The notes below the pieces were generated by a model. The model was not told the DNA's origin. It did no database searches and was given only the letters and a program-made list of their open reading frames with translations. From Prosapia bicincta (taxonomy: Eukaryota; Arthropoda; Insecta; Hemiptera; Cercopidae), in assembly GCA_036971475.1 (NCBI GenBank), contig JBAIZL010000002.1, positions 51,359,229 to 51,423,228 on the forward strand: a DNA stretch of 64,000 nt, given 5' to 3'. This document shows, in pieces, positions 46,929 to 60,231 of this stretch. A program made the position numbers and the translations under genes. How positions within the stretch are numbered: the first letter of the stretch is position 1; each line of letters opens with the position of its first letter.

Positions 46929-48769
46929 GCTTGGTCATACGAATATATCGGCTGGCTTCTTGTCAAAATATGTTTCCTCGGTTGCAAGATTCATCTTGCC
47001 CGAAGGCCCCTAATAGTTATTTTAATTTCTAAATGTCAATTTTATTTAATTTTGCTCTAATTTTTGTCTAAATAAAGTTTTATGGTTTATTATTGCACTA
47101 ATAATCTTTTTAAACTTTACTCGTTATTTAGAAATGAAAATGGTGGTTGTAGGTGCTCTGGTTCACTAGTTAGTATTTTTTAGTTATTTCCTTTCACTTA
47201 ATTGTCGATACTACACTCCCGGTTGGTCAAATTTACTCGTCAATTTTAATTTTTTATTACTGGCTATAAAATATTGGTTTTTTTCACTCTGTAATTATAT
47301 GCTTGGCTTTACTTAAATTTTATTATAGAAATTCTAACATCTTCTATGCATAATTTTCTTTGTGAAATTCAAATTTATAAAAATCAAAAAAATTTTCAAA
47401 GATTGCAAGGGCAAACTGTCCGTAACTTACAGTGTGCGAGTGGGATTGTAGTTTCGTTTTAGTTTTTAAAACGTGGATTTGTTGCAAAGACAAATAATAG
47501 GAAATTGCGAAATAGTTTGAACATCTTAAAATAACGACCGATTAAAATGGGGCTCGTTATGAACAAATGTGATGGAGATTTTAAGGTTGTATTAGGATGC
47601 TATATTAAAAAACAAGTTCCAATCAGCAAATGCATTTTCTGTAGTAAATTAAAACCCGCCATCACTTGTCTGATTGATCAACATCAATTAGCGATAATTA
47701 GTTACAACCGCATACGTATAAAATGTTTAAAGTGAAATTGTGTGCTTCATGAAGAGTATTAATGCTCTTCATTAATGTTTCTTCTATTACTTATAATATA
47801 TTGAGGATGTTTTGCTACTAATTTGCTACTAGGAAATTATTACATATTTAATTCGCTATGTGTCATTATCTTGATAATTATGTTTGTAGATTATTTATAA
47901 CAGATAAATAAAAGGGTAAAAAATAAATTCAATTTCTTCTCCGTCTGTGGAAGTAGTTATACAACGATAGGCCTCATGCCATGGCTCATTAAATAATAAG
48001 GGAATAATTCAACTAAATTAAACATTATCACTAGGTTTTAATTAGGAGATAGCGCAGGTAAATTTGAACTTGCTAATTGGATTACTATTGTTTTATCATA
48101 AACTTTACTTGTAATTATTCTGTACAAAAAATTCTCACAACTGTTATTTGACTTAAATCGACTACTTAGGTAAATATTAATAAATTCGAAATATAGTTAT
48201 GATTATATTAACACGAGTTATACGAAGTATCTTCCTGACAAAAATATTTTTAACAAAGGATAAGAGAATTAACTCGACATTTTATTTCTAGCCTGGAATG
48301 TCTAAGTTTTTCATACGGATCTATTAATTATTTTTTGTCATAATATTTTGGTAATTAGTTTCATTAGGTAGTGTTAATATTGTTTTTATCAACGTAACCA
48401 CTTCAACAAAATTTTCAAAGCTCAAAAGTGCAAACAAATTTTTTTACGATGAATTGTATCAGGATTAAATCTAACCAAATAGTTACGAATGTTGCGTTTA
48501 TTGATGCAATCAATCTGAGAGGGATAAAATTGATTAACTACAAGTGTTAAGTGCTGTAGTTTACTATCTCTCTCACCATCCCCTCTTCTTCTCACATGCA
48601 CCAACGCACGCTGTTTGAGTCCATTGATAATATGTGCTTCTTTATTGCAGCTTTTACTACGCTTACTCACGCTTGGGTTTTGATGTTCACAAATAATTAA
48701 CCAATTGACATTTTTTTGTTAAAAACCTATTACAAATGTCCCTAGCTATACATTAAATTATTTACAAAT

Positions 48770-48948
<179 letters not shown>

Positions 48949-48985
48949 TACATACACAAAAAGACACACACATACACGAACGCAC

Positions 48986-48986
<1 letters not shown>

Positions 48987-49025
<39 letters not shown>
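48987..49025. repeat. (TA)n microsatellite
   Basis: About 19 TA units just downstream of the CA tract. Confidence 0.95.
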
Positions 49026-49028
<3 letters not shown>

Positions 49029-52000
49029 AGTATGTATTTATAAACATGGATATTTATGAGCTATTTTTTTGTTATAAATATTCTATAAGAATTACATTGA
49101 GATACAATAATTCAGTGCAACTAGGCATTTGTTCCTTAAAGAGGTTTCAATAAAAATCTAATTAATGTAGTTACCAATAAAAGAATGTAGTGATTAAAAA
49201 ATAAACCTTTAGATGTTATAAATTTCCTAAATACTATTTAATTAAACACAAATTCTACTCCCAGAAATTGAAATTATTAAATTAGTTCTTAAAAAATCTT
49301 AGATTCAACTATTGTTATTTTCAATTTAAAAAGTGGGAATAAAAATAAATTTCACTACTGATATATTGAAATAGTACTATTCAATTTTTTTAATTGAGAC
49401 ATAAATTATTATATTTATTTGAAGGTCTTAAAACAACCTGATTGTCAATACTAAAATTTTAACTTACAATTTATATACAATGCATAAAGTAACACAAATT
49501 ATCTACTGGTAGTAGAACAGGGTTATAACAGTTGCTCTACAATATTTCCTAAAACAGAAAATCTGCTTTTGTATGAAGTTATATAATCGCCTAATTCAAG
49601 GTAAAATATTATGCGTGACGTAAAGATGATTTATGTCCTGTGAAAATCATTTTCAAATCGTTCAAATTGTATAGTTAAACCCAAAGATAAGAAGTATTCA
49701 CTTTAAAACATAAACATCAAAAATTACTGTTACCTAGCCCAAATAATATAAAATATCTACAGAGAATTATATTTTGAATAAACATTTTAAAAACTAACTT
49801 GTATTCCAAGAATTAGCCCTGTGGTAAGATAATAACTTACAAAATATATTTGTAACAATTTAACTGGATTATAGAATTGTTTGTAGTATAAAGCGTAAAC
49901 ACTCTATGTCTTTAAATTTAAACTATATAAATAAATATAAATGTGTTAATATATATACTGTATATTTAAATCTAATACAGTTTTTAAATAATATGCGTAA
50001 TATAGCTTTAGGTTAATTAATCACATTCTGATTACCATGTTTTATTTACAGAAATAAAGTTTTTGGATCACAACCTTTAAAAACATGAAGCAGATATTTT
50101 ATTTCAGAGGGGCTTTGTGTTCTCAGAACAAAGTGCTGTAAGGAAGGGTGTAATGATACGATTTCTCAAAGTCAGCTGCCAACGCGGACTAATACTTCAT
50201 CGTAGTGGCTCTCAACACCTATCGAGTTACCAAACCTAATCTTCCAAAGTATTTCTCCTTACGTAGGAATAGTGAAACTTGACGACTTTTGCTCCGTTCA
50301 ATAATTTATTTTCTATACTCTCCAAACCCTAATAATAAACGTTATAGAGGCAACAAAAACATTTATTGTTGAAACGTAATGAGACACTTTTAAGGCTATA
50401 TATTAACATGTAATTCTAATGCTAATATGAATTGATGTTATCCTCATTTAAACTCAGACATTTAATATTAATTTGATTTAGTTAGAAAGGGAAAATGCTT
50501 TTGGAATATTGTTTAAAAAACTAAAAATTATTTTTATGGTAGTTATGCGCAAATGTAATCCAACCCGAGCACATTGAAAATACTAAAGAAAACATAAGTA
50601 GCTACTGTCAAAAAATATTAACTAAATTTTAAATATAACGATGTCAAATTATACGTTAGAATATGAATAAATAAATCTACATTAAAAATACATTTTTATA
50701 CGATATGTAATAATTGTTGAGAAAAAAACAATTATCTTTTCAACAATTACCTTTTCTTGTCTTTAATATCAACATACGTTTTTCAGACCTGTGTACTGCT
50801 ATTTACCTTCTAAATGCAAGTCCATTAATGTGTTGCAAAGCCATTGTGTGTGGCATCTGCGCCGGGCGTTGGCCTTGTCATCTTGACTTACTTCTTATTC
50901 TTCCCCTTGCTTTGTTCGTGATCTGTTGATTTGTCGAGTTCGAATTTCTTTATCTACATTCACAACCTTTAGGACTGACCTTATAAAGTCAACCTGTGCA
51001 ACAGAATAAACTAATTTTTGTCCGACAGTCTATGTATCATCTACGATTTTATAATTTTTTAAAATTGATGAAAATATAAAATCGATGGAAATTAAAAACA
51101 TAACATAATATTCTCTGATTAAAACTATAAGCATGCTTTTAAGAAACACTAAAATATTTAGTGTATGTGATAGTTTTAGTTTTATTTTGCTGCCGACAAT
51201 ACACGCTTCCAGCAGGATTCTTGCCCCATTACAGCTTTATGAAAACCTCATCAAATTGAATGCGAGTGCTTAAGAAAAATGTTTAGTATAGTTTCCATTG
51301 TCGATATTATTATGATGATATTATGTTTATATGTTGTCTTTATGGCGTCTCCCAATATGTTATTTATTTATTCTTTTTTTGTACGAGTAATAACTTTATA
51401 CCCTAATCGTTTTTTTTTGCTCTGCGGCAACTGATTAGACAATGTAAATTGACATTTAAATAAAATACTGCTCCATTCTAAATTGGAACACATCAGGTAT
51501 TTTTTTATTTAAACATATTAAATATGTAATTGTTCAATCATACAATTATTATTGGATGCTGCTTGTAATAGGCTACAACTATTAATGTACATAATACAAA
51601 AATAACTAAGTTTGTAAAATATATACTTAAGAGATGTTTTTTTCAAAAATAAATACATAGTGAATTTGTTGAATAATTTCATAATTAAGGAATATCTATA
51701 TTTATAAAAGATGACCCGACCGACTGACAACCATAATCAATGCACGGCCTAAACTATATTAGCTACAGGCTTGGAATTTGGGAGTCACCTCCTATTGTAA
51801 AGAAACCATTATAAGGAAAGATTTTTCTAAATTTTAATTATAACCGATTTTTCGTTATTTTAATAATTTAATTTATAAGAAGAATTGGGAAAATGTATAT
51901 TTCTCTGGGATTAGTAACTTCTTCACACTTCGTTATATCAGAATAGTATTTATAAATATTGTACTACACACAACAATTACCGTATTGCAATTTTTGTAAT

Positions 52001-54767
52001 TTACTATTCATTGAGCAAAAGGACTTTTAATTTTTAAAAGTGCAGAATGTATTTGTTCATAGTTTGTAGACTTATGAAAATAAACGATACATTAGTATTT
52101 GCTTCTCAATACATATTTTCTACATTTCCATTGTTCACAACTATTTTGACCAGAATGTGTCACTTTTAAAATAACACTTAAATGATATGTACGCAATCGA
52201 AATAGCTATTATTACCTAATGAGATAATATTAAAATAGGATACATATTTATTTAAAAACAATGAGAGTAATTATTGAGAGAAGTGATAACATTTTAAAAG
52301 CAATATACAAAATAACAAAGGGCAATGAAGCGGTATTATTTGTATCACGTTGTCTTTAAAGCTTCACTAATAATATATTTTCTCCAATCAGATATTGGAA
52401 TAGGGTATAATAATTATAGGTATTATACCTGAATCTTTTATCAATTCTTGGACAATCAATATTGTTTCACTGCACAAAAAATATAATGTACAGAGGTGCA
52501 GAACCTAAGAGCTAATTTTATTGTTTCAAAACATAAATCGTGTTTACACTATCATATAGTTGGATTACATTTTGATCCTTAGGATCACGATTGTAATGAT
52601 ATTTAGAAAACTTTTATTAAAAAAAATTGCATTCCCAGTTAGGGCAGAAACGTAGAAGTCATATTGTTAAAATAAAGAAGTGCAATACATAATACACGTT
52701 TTGTCTTTTACAAATTGAATTTAGGAAGTATAGGCCTAAGGTAAAAAGAAATTACAGTATAATATTTTAAGTCACTCCCTTTGAAAAAAAAACAATTTGG
52801 ACTGAAAATTTGTTTAACGTTGATTAACTTTAAATGTAGTTAGGGGTTTTTCTATAAAGAATTTATGTTCGACATCTAACTTACTATGCCATTATAATAT
52901 GAATATTCTGTTAGAGATCTGAATTTCCAAGTTGAATACCAAAGTTGACAATATTGATTGACGTTTTAGATAGTAAACAATTTAATAATTAAAATGCATT
53001 TACAACTATTTAATCCACATGATTAACACGTGATTTACAATTTTATGGAAACGTTTTTCGCACTATTTTAGTTATTTTTCACTGTTTTGAGGACTACAAT
53101 GAACAATGGCTTTGAACATTATTAAGCTGACTTAGCGCATATGATTTGCATCTGATGATCGGTGCGTAGCTAAAAGATAAAATTACTTGAAAATGTGTTA
53201 AAAACATATTTCCAATTCATTTAAACCGTGATTTATTAAGCTAACGGTTTCACATGCAAAGAAGTGGTAAATATTATAAATTAAAGTTTTTAATTAAATA
53301 TTTGTGTATTAAAAATAATGTAATTTAGAGATAAAGATTGTAAAAGATATTAGACTATTGTAAGGATAGATATCTATTGTATTTTAAATCTGTTTACTTC
53401 ACACAATATTATAACACAGTTTCACCATCACAATACTAATATCTTCCAAATTTATAATCAAAACTTCTTTTTAAAATTAAGGAAGGTAACGTATGAAATT
53501 GATTTTATATCTCATGCCTCATGGTAGATAGTAATTCATTTCTAATTAATTATTAGTAGAAATACATAAAGTCCTTTAGTAAATCCAGTAAATTCTTTTC
53601 GTAATAACATTCCACATTAAGGTTGGCATCAGCAAACAACAAAACAGGAACAAATTTATTTATAGAAACAATAATTCTCCAAAGACAAGTTAACTATTTT
53701 AGAAGCATTTTTTTACAGAAACGTCCCCCTTGCCTGTAATATGTTTTATTCTTTCATAACTCTTCATGTTATTATTTAGAAGAAATCTTAAGAATATTGA
53801 CTAAAGTACACGTAATATAATTTAGCATCTACGTATACAGTCAAAGATCCACCAAAAAGCTATTAGATTAATGAAAACTGTAAATGTTTCAGCTATATTT
53901 TTTCCTCTTTAGAATTTCGGTGGTAAAAAGGAATTCATGAATTCAATATACAGAACAGATTGATTCTGTTTATGAAACACCTGTTAACGCGTCACGTAAT
54001 AGGATTTCATCGATGTATGTCCTATTTCACATATTTATAAATATTTCCATCTACTTTTTCAACAGATTTTGCATAATAGTTATGAATGCAAAATGTAACG
54101 AATTGACAAAAAAACTGTTTGGAATTTTGTTAAATTTCTAGTGAAATATATTTTATAACTATGATATTTTTACTCCATGTTTCATTAAAGTTTTCTTAAA
54201 TAGGAACATCGGGGATATAACTGAAGCTATGCATTATTAATTATCTCTGACACTCTCTCAGTTTGATAAAGGCTGCATGAAATTAAAGTGCAACTAAAGT
54301 GGTTTTTGTTGTAAGTATAAAGTAATCACGTCTTGCAACCAAGTTACCTTGGTAAGTTGATGAGTTCCTAACTACTTTGAAGCTATGTCTGGATTATACT
54401 TTTTGACAGGTGCTTAAGTCCTCTTTAGGGTATTTGCAATGCTTATTCTGTAGTCGGGTAAGCGAGATGATACTGACTGTTTAGACAGACCATCCTACAA
54501 CTCTCTCCACCATTATTTTAAGGAACTTGATAGAAAGATCTATTATCTGGTTTCATGTGACGAATACATAGGTTAGAGATACTTAATCTTACTATTAAAT
54601 AGAATGGAATACTACTGCTAAACCCGTTTTTTCTATGCCGAGACTAGGGTCAGGCGTAGGAAATACTTGGCCGGATAACGTTAGATCGGGGCGGAAACCA
54701 AATTAAAGTTGGTATCACGTATTCATCTTGTATAAAAAATTACATTTATAGCTAGATGACTAGAGGC

Positions 54768-55192
54768 GAAATAACCGTCACATTTATTAAAAACACAAAT
54801 GTTAAGTGTAATAAATTAAGTATAACCTTAATAAATCAAGATTTGTAATAAACTTTGTATGTTAAGTGAACAGTGAAATGATTATATCTATATAGTGAAT
54901 ATTTTTCGCAGGGAAAAATATTTTTGAAATAAAAAAAAACACCTATATACATTATGAATAAGGATATACTTAATGAGTACTGAAGGACCTTTCTGAATGA
55001 TACCTTCAAAACTACTTAAGTAGCTAAAAGCTCTACTCAGATATTGAGATTTGTACACATGAATGTAAATTTTTACAGGTGATTTTATATTTACAATAAA
55101 TGTTTTGCTGTAAAAGTAAATTTTATTGGTCGATTTAAAATACCGTATTTTACACTTTTAAAAAATCGTTTATAAACTCTAAAATCATCCTA
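54768..55192 (+). repeat. Direct duplication, copy 1
   Basis: It matches 55382-55745 over most of its length with small indels. Shared landmarks include GAAATGATTATATCTATATA, CCTTCAAAACTAC, GCTAAAAGCTCTACTCAGAT and GAATGTAAATTTTTACAGGT. The core offset is about 568 bp. Confidence 0.85.
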
Positions 55193-55381
55193 CAAACCCT
55201 CCACTATTTTATTAGTGAACATGATTTTCTTTTAACTTATTTTTAATTTGGTAGGCTTTACTCATTTAGGCCTTCAATAGGTGAACTATGAATGTTACCA
55301 GCAACATTAAAATAGTGAGCGGTTTCAATATTAAAGTTGCTATTATTACTGCATTTTGTAATAAAAAGATAAATTTATTTC

Positions 55382-55745
55382 TAGAATAACTCACATTTAT
55401 TAAAAATACAAAGATTTCGCCTTTGTATATTAGATGAAAAGGGAAATGATTATATCTATATAGTGAACAGTTTTCGCAGAGAGAGAGAGAGAGATATTTT
55501 TTAAATAAAAAAAAAACATTCATATATATTATGAATACGGATATAATTGATGAGTACATGAGAACCTTTCAGAATGTTACCTTCAAAACTACGTAAGCAG
55601 CTAAAAGCTCTACTCAGATTTATAGATTTTCACATATGAATGTAAATTTTTACAGGTGATCTTATATTTGCAATTAATGTTTTATTCCATTGATCGTTTT
55701 AAAATCCCGTTTTTGACACTTTTAAATAATCGTTAAAAAACTCTT
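55382..55745 (+). repeat. Direct duplication, copy 2
   Basis: Partner of 54768-55192. It carries a (GA)n run at about 55479-55492 not present in copy 1. Confidence 0.85.
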
Positions 55746-56082
55746 CTTCAATTTATTCGAAGGCTGGGTTAAGTAAAAGATTGTGCAACATGCAGTATAA
55801 CAAAATGCATTTCATTAAAAAAAAGATTATATATATATATATATATATAATTTCCTTATACACCCTGGTTGCACAATTCTTACCTGAGCCAATAATAATT
55901 TCAAGCTTTGGTTAAAACCTAAAATGCCGCGTCTAATCTCGAAACAAAGAACTTAAATGAGCGAATGAAATTAATTCTTTAACCTAATCCAAACGAATAG
56001 AATGTCTTATTTACTAATAGGATATACGTTACACGAGTAGTACATATAAGTAATACATAAAGCTCTATTGGAATTCGAGATA
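55746..56082. other. Intergenic DNA
   Basis: Apart from the AT tract nothing is recognised. Confidence 0.5.
55829..55848. repeat. (AT)n microsatellite
   Basis: About ten AT units. Confidence 0.9.
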
Positions 56083-56098
56083 TAATTATCTTGTTATA
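56083..56098. repeat. LINE target-site duplication (left)
   Basis: TAATTATCTTGTTATA is identical to 58604-58619. Confidence 0.92.
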
Positions 56099-56099
56099 C

Positions 56100-57354
56100 T
56101 TACTTACTAGCCAACCCCACTCTTGGCTGTTGGGCCATTTGGTGGCGCGCTGACCAGTAGAGGCGAGAAATCTCTTCTTCCTTCGTGTCGTTCAGGGGTC
56201 TATGGTCCAGAGCTGTACATGACTGGAGGTGCTCAGCTGTCATGTCCTCCCCGCTGTCACAAAGGGTGCACCTGGGAGACGAGAAGACGTGTATCTTGTT
56301 TAGGTGTGCAGCTAGGTAGTCGTGTCCAGTTGTGAGTCTAAAAAGTGCAACCCCGTCCCGTCGGGGTAACATGTTGTTAATTGGCCCGTTTTCGACAAGA
56401 GTAGCCCAACGTTTATTAAGAGATGCTTCCCTTAAGTATTCTTGTATTGCAGCATTTATTTGTATTTTTATGGAGGGGAGCGAAGTTGCTACGCTCGGCT
56501 GTGGAAGCGTTGTTCCTTTTTTTGCCAATGAGTCGGCTAATTCATTACTTCCTATATCCACGTGGCTGGGGATCCATTGTAATTCAATTTTCCATCCCCT
56601 ATTCATTAGTTTTGACAAATTTTGACTACAGGCTAGAGTGGGTCTGCAATCGGTCTTCTTGTTATTTGTTACGGCCATTATTGCAGCCATTGAGTCTACA
56701 AGAAAGACTGCTTGTACCAGTGTCTTTATTTTCTTCATTTCGTTTGATGCGGCTAGTATGGCGGTTATTACACCGTCAAAGTTACTTTGGTTGTGGCCAA
56801 CTGCTAGCGATCCTTCGAAAAGATTACAGTAATAACCAGCTCAAGTCTGTCCTTTGTCTGGGAGGCACGATCCATCGATATATACATGTAGCCACTGTGT
56901 CTCTGGGTAGACTGTGTTGATGGTTCTGAGGGCTGCAGCCTTTAGTTCTAGTGGGTTACAATCTTTCTTTGGGATATTGTGGTCAAAAAGATTTAGGATT
57001 CCCTTGGGCAGTGAATTGAACACTTCATGTGTCCTGATATCTGTTGTATGAGTGCCAATGTTGATGTTGTATTTCTTAATCAACTCTTTATATGTGGTTA
57101 TCGGAGTTTTTTGTGTTTTTAGCCTCGTTGTGGCTTCTTTAAAGTTTGCCCATCGGTGGCTGTACGTCCTTTTGTTTCTCTCCCAAAACCCGAGACTGAG
57201 TTTGTCTCTTCTAAACTGCATTGGCTCTGTTTCCAACCGTGCCTCCATTGCTGCTATCGGGGTCGATTTTAGTGCACCAGTGATGACTCGGAGCACTGCA
57301 TTTTGGGTTCTATCCAAGATTTGGGATGTGGTGTTTGACGCTGTGATTGTTGCT
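56100..57354 (-). pseudogene. LINE thumb/linker, RNase H and C-terminal motif (one nonsense codon)
   Basis: The segment 57317-56841 carries the post-RT linker (RTQNAVLRVITGALKSTP, FWERNK) and the RNase H start YIDGSC, then an in-frame TGA (56841-56843). The same frame continues with NQSNFDGVITAIL, where the expected second acidic residue is not Glu. FLVDSMAAI (third acidic residue) and QWIPSHVDIGSNELADSLAK (fourth) follow. The final segment has CTLCDSGEDMTAEHLQSC, a C-x2-C...H-x3-C motif. The stop TAA lies at 56100-56102, one base before the target duplication. Confidence 0.92.
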
Positions 57355-58590
57355 TCAGCTCCGTAGGTACTCGAGTATGGGGCGTATATATGTTTTGTAC
57401 GCTGTGTTCAGTACATCCTGATTTGCTCCCCATGTTGTGGCAGTTAGGCGTTTCAGCAGTCTTGCTCTTTTAATGGCTCTGTTGGCGCTTTCTTTGATGT
57501 GTGGTTTCCAGGTCATTTTGGAATCAATTGAAACTCCCAGGTATTTGCAGATATTGCTCTCCATGAGTTCGCTATTCCCGTATCGCAGAGAGATTTCAGG
57601 TCGCCTTGTTGAAAGTGTAAAAAGTTGGTAAATTGATTTATTCGCATTCACACACATCGCGTTAGTCTCCGTCCAAAGCAGAAGGTTAGTTAGTGCCTTG
57701 TTTATTGCTTCTTCTAGTAATTTGATGTTGCTACCACTAGCACAGAGAATTAGATCATCTGCATAGAGTAGGCCTTGCACTCCAGGCACTGCTCGAACTG
57801 CCGTAAGTACGTCATTGATCATCAAATTAAAGAGTATACAACTGATTACGGCTCCTTGTGCCAATCCCTGTCTTTGGATACGATATTTGGACATTCCTCC
57901 TGTATATCTTACTCTAATAAGTCGTTGCTACAGAAAGGATTTGATCCACTTATATAAATTGTCCCTAACTCCACTTTGGGCTAGCTTGTGTATGAGCATT
58001 TCTCTCCAAATGGTGTCGTAGGAATTTTTTAGGTCTATTAGCACAGACAGGGTGGGCATTTTCCTTTGAAAACCGTCTTTGACACACTGTGAGAAGTATA
58101 CTACTTGATCCATTGTACTTCGTCTCGGTCTGAATCCTGCTTGGTCATCGTCGATGGTGTTGTGTAAATCGAAGAATTGGCTCAGTCGGCGGGCAACCAT
58201 TCTTTCAATTACTTTACTCTATGTACTCGTTAGAGCAACTGGTCTGTATCTTCCTGCTTCACTGATAGGTCTGCCCTTCTTATGGATTGGCACTATTTCA
58301 CCTTTTCGCCATTGATGAGGTACATGGCTAGCCCAGGATAGGTTCACTATCTCCAAGAAGAGCAATTTTGCCTTTTGGCCCAAGTTAATAAGGAATTTCG
58401 AGAAAATGCGATCCACACCTGGAGCTTTCCTTGTTTTTGTTTCCTGGAGTGCTTGTTCCAACTCGGACATCGTGAAATCCTCTGAGCATATTCTGCTGTC
58501 TTCTCTAGTTGGGCATGAGCTTTTTGGCTGTTTAACAGCTTTTTGTATGCACTTTTAGACTGGTTTACACGACTGATGTTCGCACAGTGC
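57355..58590 (-). pseudogene. LINE reverse transcriptase domain (two nonsense codons, one frameshift)
   Basis: Minus-strand order: TRKAPGVDRIFSKFL, then PHQWRKGEIVPIHKKG and RYRPVALTST, ending at an in-frame TAG (58219-58221). Next come ERMVARRLSQFF, DDDQAGFRPRRSTMDQ and VLIDLKNSYDTIW, where the first catalytic Asp is seen in LIDLK. That segment ends at a second in-frame TAG (57928-57930). Then follow RQGLAQGAVISCILFN, the catalytic YADD (residues 44-47 of the segment starting at 57894) and CKYLGVSID. The frame is lost near 57360, where about four extra bases (CTAC-like duplication) follow PILEY. The upstream endonuclease is absent because of truncation. Confidence 0.92.
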
Positions 58591-58603
58591 TTACACAGTA
58601 GGT

Positions 58604-58619
58604 TAATTATCTTGTTATA
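58604..58619. repeat. LINE target-site duplication (right)
   Basis: Exact 16-bp match of 56083-56098 at the 5'-truncated end. Confidence 0.92.
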
Positions 58620-59380
58620 AGAGCCTCAATGTTTGCCTAAATTTAATATTCAACCATGAAAGTGCCTTCAAGCGCTGAAAGCTAATGTAACAGTTTTGTC
58701 AAATAATTTGTATTAGAAAAAATACTTAACTTACTAAACATAGGTTAAAAAAAATATATATATATATGTAATATATGTATTAGATATGGAATTCAATTTT
58801 CGTAGGTAAGACAAGTTTGTCAAAATGTAATTCAACCTGTTAGTATAAGTGATTTTTAACAGAACGATATATAATTGAATAGAAAGGAAAAATGTAATTT
58901 ACAAAATGACACAAGTGTTTTAAACAATGCTAATATTTGATGAACAAGTTTTATAAATAATTGAAATTTTTGAAAATACGTTTGTGCAATTGAATAAAAA
59001 TTATTTAAAGGTATTATATTATTAGATGACAAATTATGTCACGAGAGGAGCCGTATACTTCAACTTAGTTAAGCGCAAACTTCCGTGTATCCTCTGCCTT
59101 TCTAATTCCAGTTTATTAAGTAATTTGAGCCGCGGTGAAGTTGCTACATCTCAACAACTTATTAAATCGCTGACTCAGTTTCAGGCAAACTTTATTCAGT
59201 TTCTTTTAAGTATTTCCTTAATAATTTAAGTCCACCTTCAAAAATCATTGGACAAATAATGGTAGGCAAAAATATTGTAGTATTTTTTCATTTATGTAAA
59301 ACTAAAATTTGGCCCGATGCTTTCACATTTTACGAGCATATTAATTACGTTATGAAATAGAGCAATAACTGGCATTGTAA
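58620..59380. other. AT-rich intergenic DNA
   Basis: One short open frame (59026-59229) without recognisable content. Confidence 0.5.
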
Positions 59381-59423
59381 CCTTCTGATGATGCTAACAG
59401 AGTTAGCGTAATGCACGGGAAGG
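59381..59423 (+). ncRNA. Hammerhead-ribozyme-like motif (decayed)
   Basis: CTGATGA (59385-59391), an exact hammerhead core strand, is followed by a 6-bp stem II, GCTAAC (59393-59398)/GTTAGC (59402-59407), with an AGA loop. Then comes GTAA where the core needs GAAA. CCTT just before the core (59381-59384) can pair with AAGG (59420-59423) as a short stem I. A Penelope-type 3' end is the likely origin; the GAAA to GTAA change should impair cleavage. Confidence 0.5.
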
Positions 59424-60008
59424 GCGTTTAAATATTTTTAGCAAATGCTATTGTCATTTGTTTATTATAAATACGCTACTGTGCTCTGTATATATTATGT
59501 AAATTTTTACATTATATGACTAATTACAATTACATGATATTGGCTATCCTTGAATGAACATCCAATAAATGAAATGGTTAGCAAAAAATTATATTGGTTT
59601 TTATTTTAAAATATTTTTTTGTGGTAGCACAATACTAAAAATCATAGGGAATACTCAAACAATAAATAATACTGAGATTAGTACGGTAATATAGTAAACT
59701 TTCAAGACCTCACTGTCTCAAATCAAAATGAATCACCATTTAAAGCAATGACGGAAAATTATTACACCAAGTTTAGAGTTCGGACAAGAGACAGCGTTCC
59801 TAATTTGTCCCCGATCGCTAAGGCAGCTTTATTGTAGAGCTTTAATTACTAACAACTACAGTGACATTTTCATTATATTCACTGAATACATAATACACAA
59901 TATTTCAAACAATAAACTCAATTTTAAAAGTAGAGTATATTTGAAATTATTCCACAAATTATGTAGAAAGTATAGTTTGTTATTAGAAAGTAATAGTAAT
60001 TGAGTTAT
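59424..60008. other. AT-rich intergenic DNA
   Basis: No gene or repeat is recognised. Confidence 0.5.
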
Positions 60009-60019
60009 TCAAAATCTGT
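60009..60019. repeat. Candidate target-site duplication of Penelope-like element (left)
   Basis: TCAAAATCTGT matches 61135-61145 exactly. Confidence 0.65.
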
Positions 60020-60138
60020 CGAAATCTTGTTGCCGTTCATGACGAGCTGGTTGTTAATAGCTTATTACACCTTTGCTATTACTTGCGACCAGACATTTTG
60101 TTAACTAAAGGTTGTTAAATTGTTAACTTACACTTGGT

Positions 60139-60172
60139 GGAAACGTTTTCGTCTTATGACTTCTTCAGCCTC
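60139..60172 (-). ncRNA. Hammerhead ribozyme motif, minus copy of Penelope-like element
   Basis: On the minus strand the core CTGAAGA (complement of 60162-60168) is followed by stem II GTC-ATAA-GAC and then GAAA. A self-complementary AACGTT follows that could act as a minimal stem III. GAGG before the core faces CCAC after it, a short imperfect stem I. Minimal hammerheads of this kind are known in Penelope-like elements, where they process tandem RNA. Confidence 0.65.
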
Positions 60173-60231
60173 GTATTTTTGCCTTTAGGAATGCTGCAGT
60201 TATGCTTCATCGGTACCATTTTTTTTAAAAT

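Larger units (their letters stand above)
56099..58603 (-). mobile_element. 5'-truncated I/Jockey-superfamily LINE with RNase H
   Basis: This 2505-bp minus-strand insertion is bounded by the 16-bp duplication TAATTATCTTGTTATA (56083-56098 and 58604-58619). It contains the reverse transcriptase from just before finger motifs through YADD, a linker, RNase H and a C-terminal C/H motif. The 3' end is CTAGTAAGTAAG rather than poly(A), and the stop codon lies within it, so there is essentially no 3' UTR. An RNase H domain and a non-poly(A) tail of short repeats fit the I group best, by family knowledge; a phylogeny would be needed. Confidence 0.92.

Noticed and set aside
53148..53175. CTGATGATCGGTGCG as another hammerhead.
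   Set aside because: No complementary stem II arm and no GAAA downstream.
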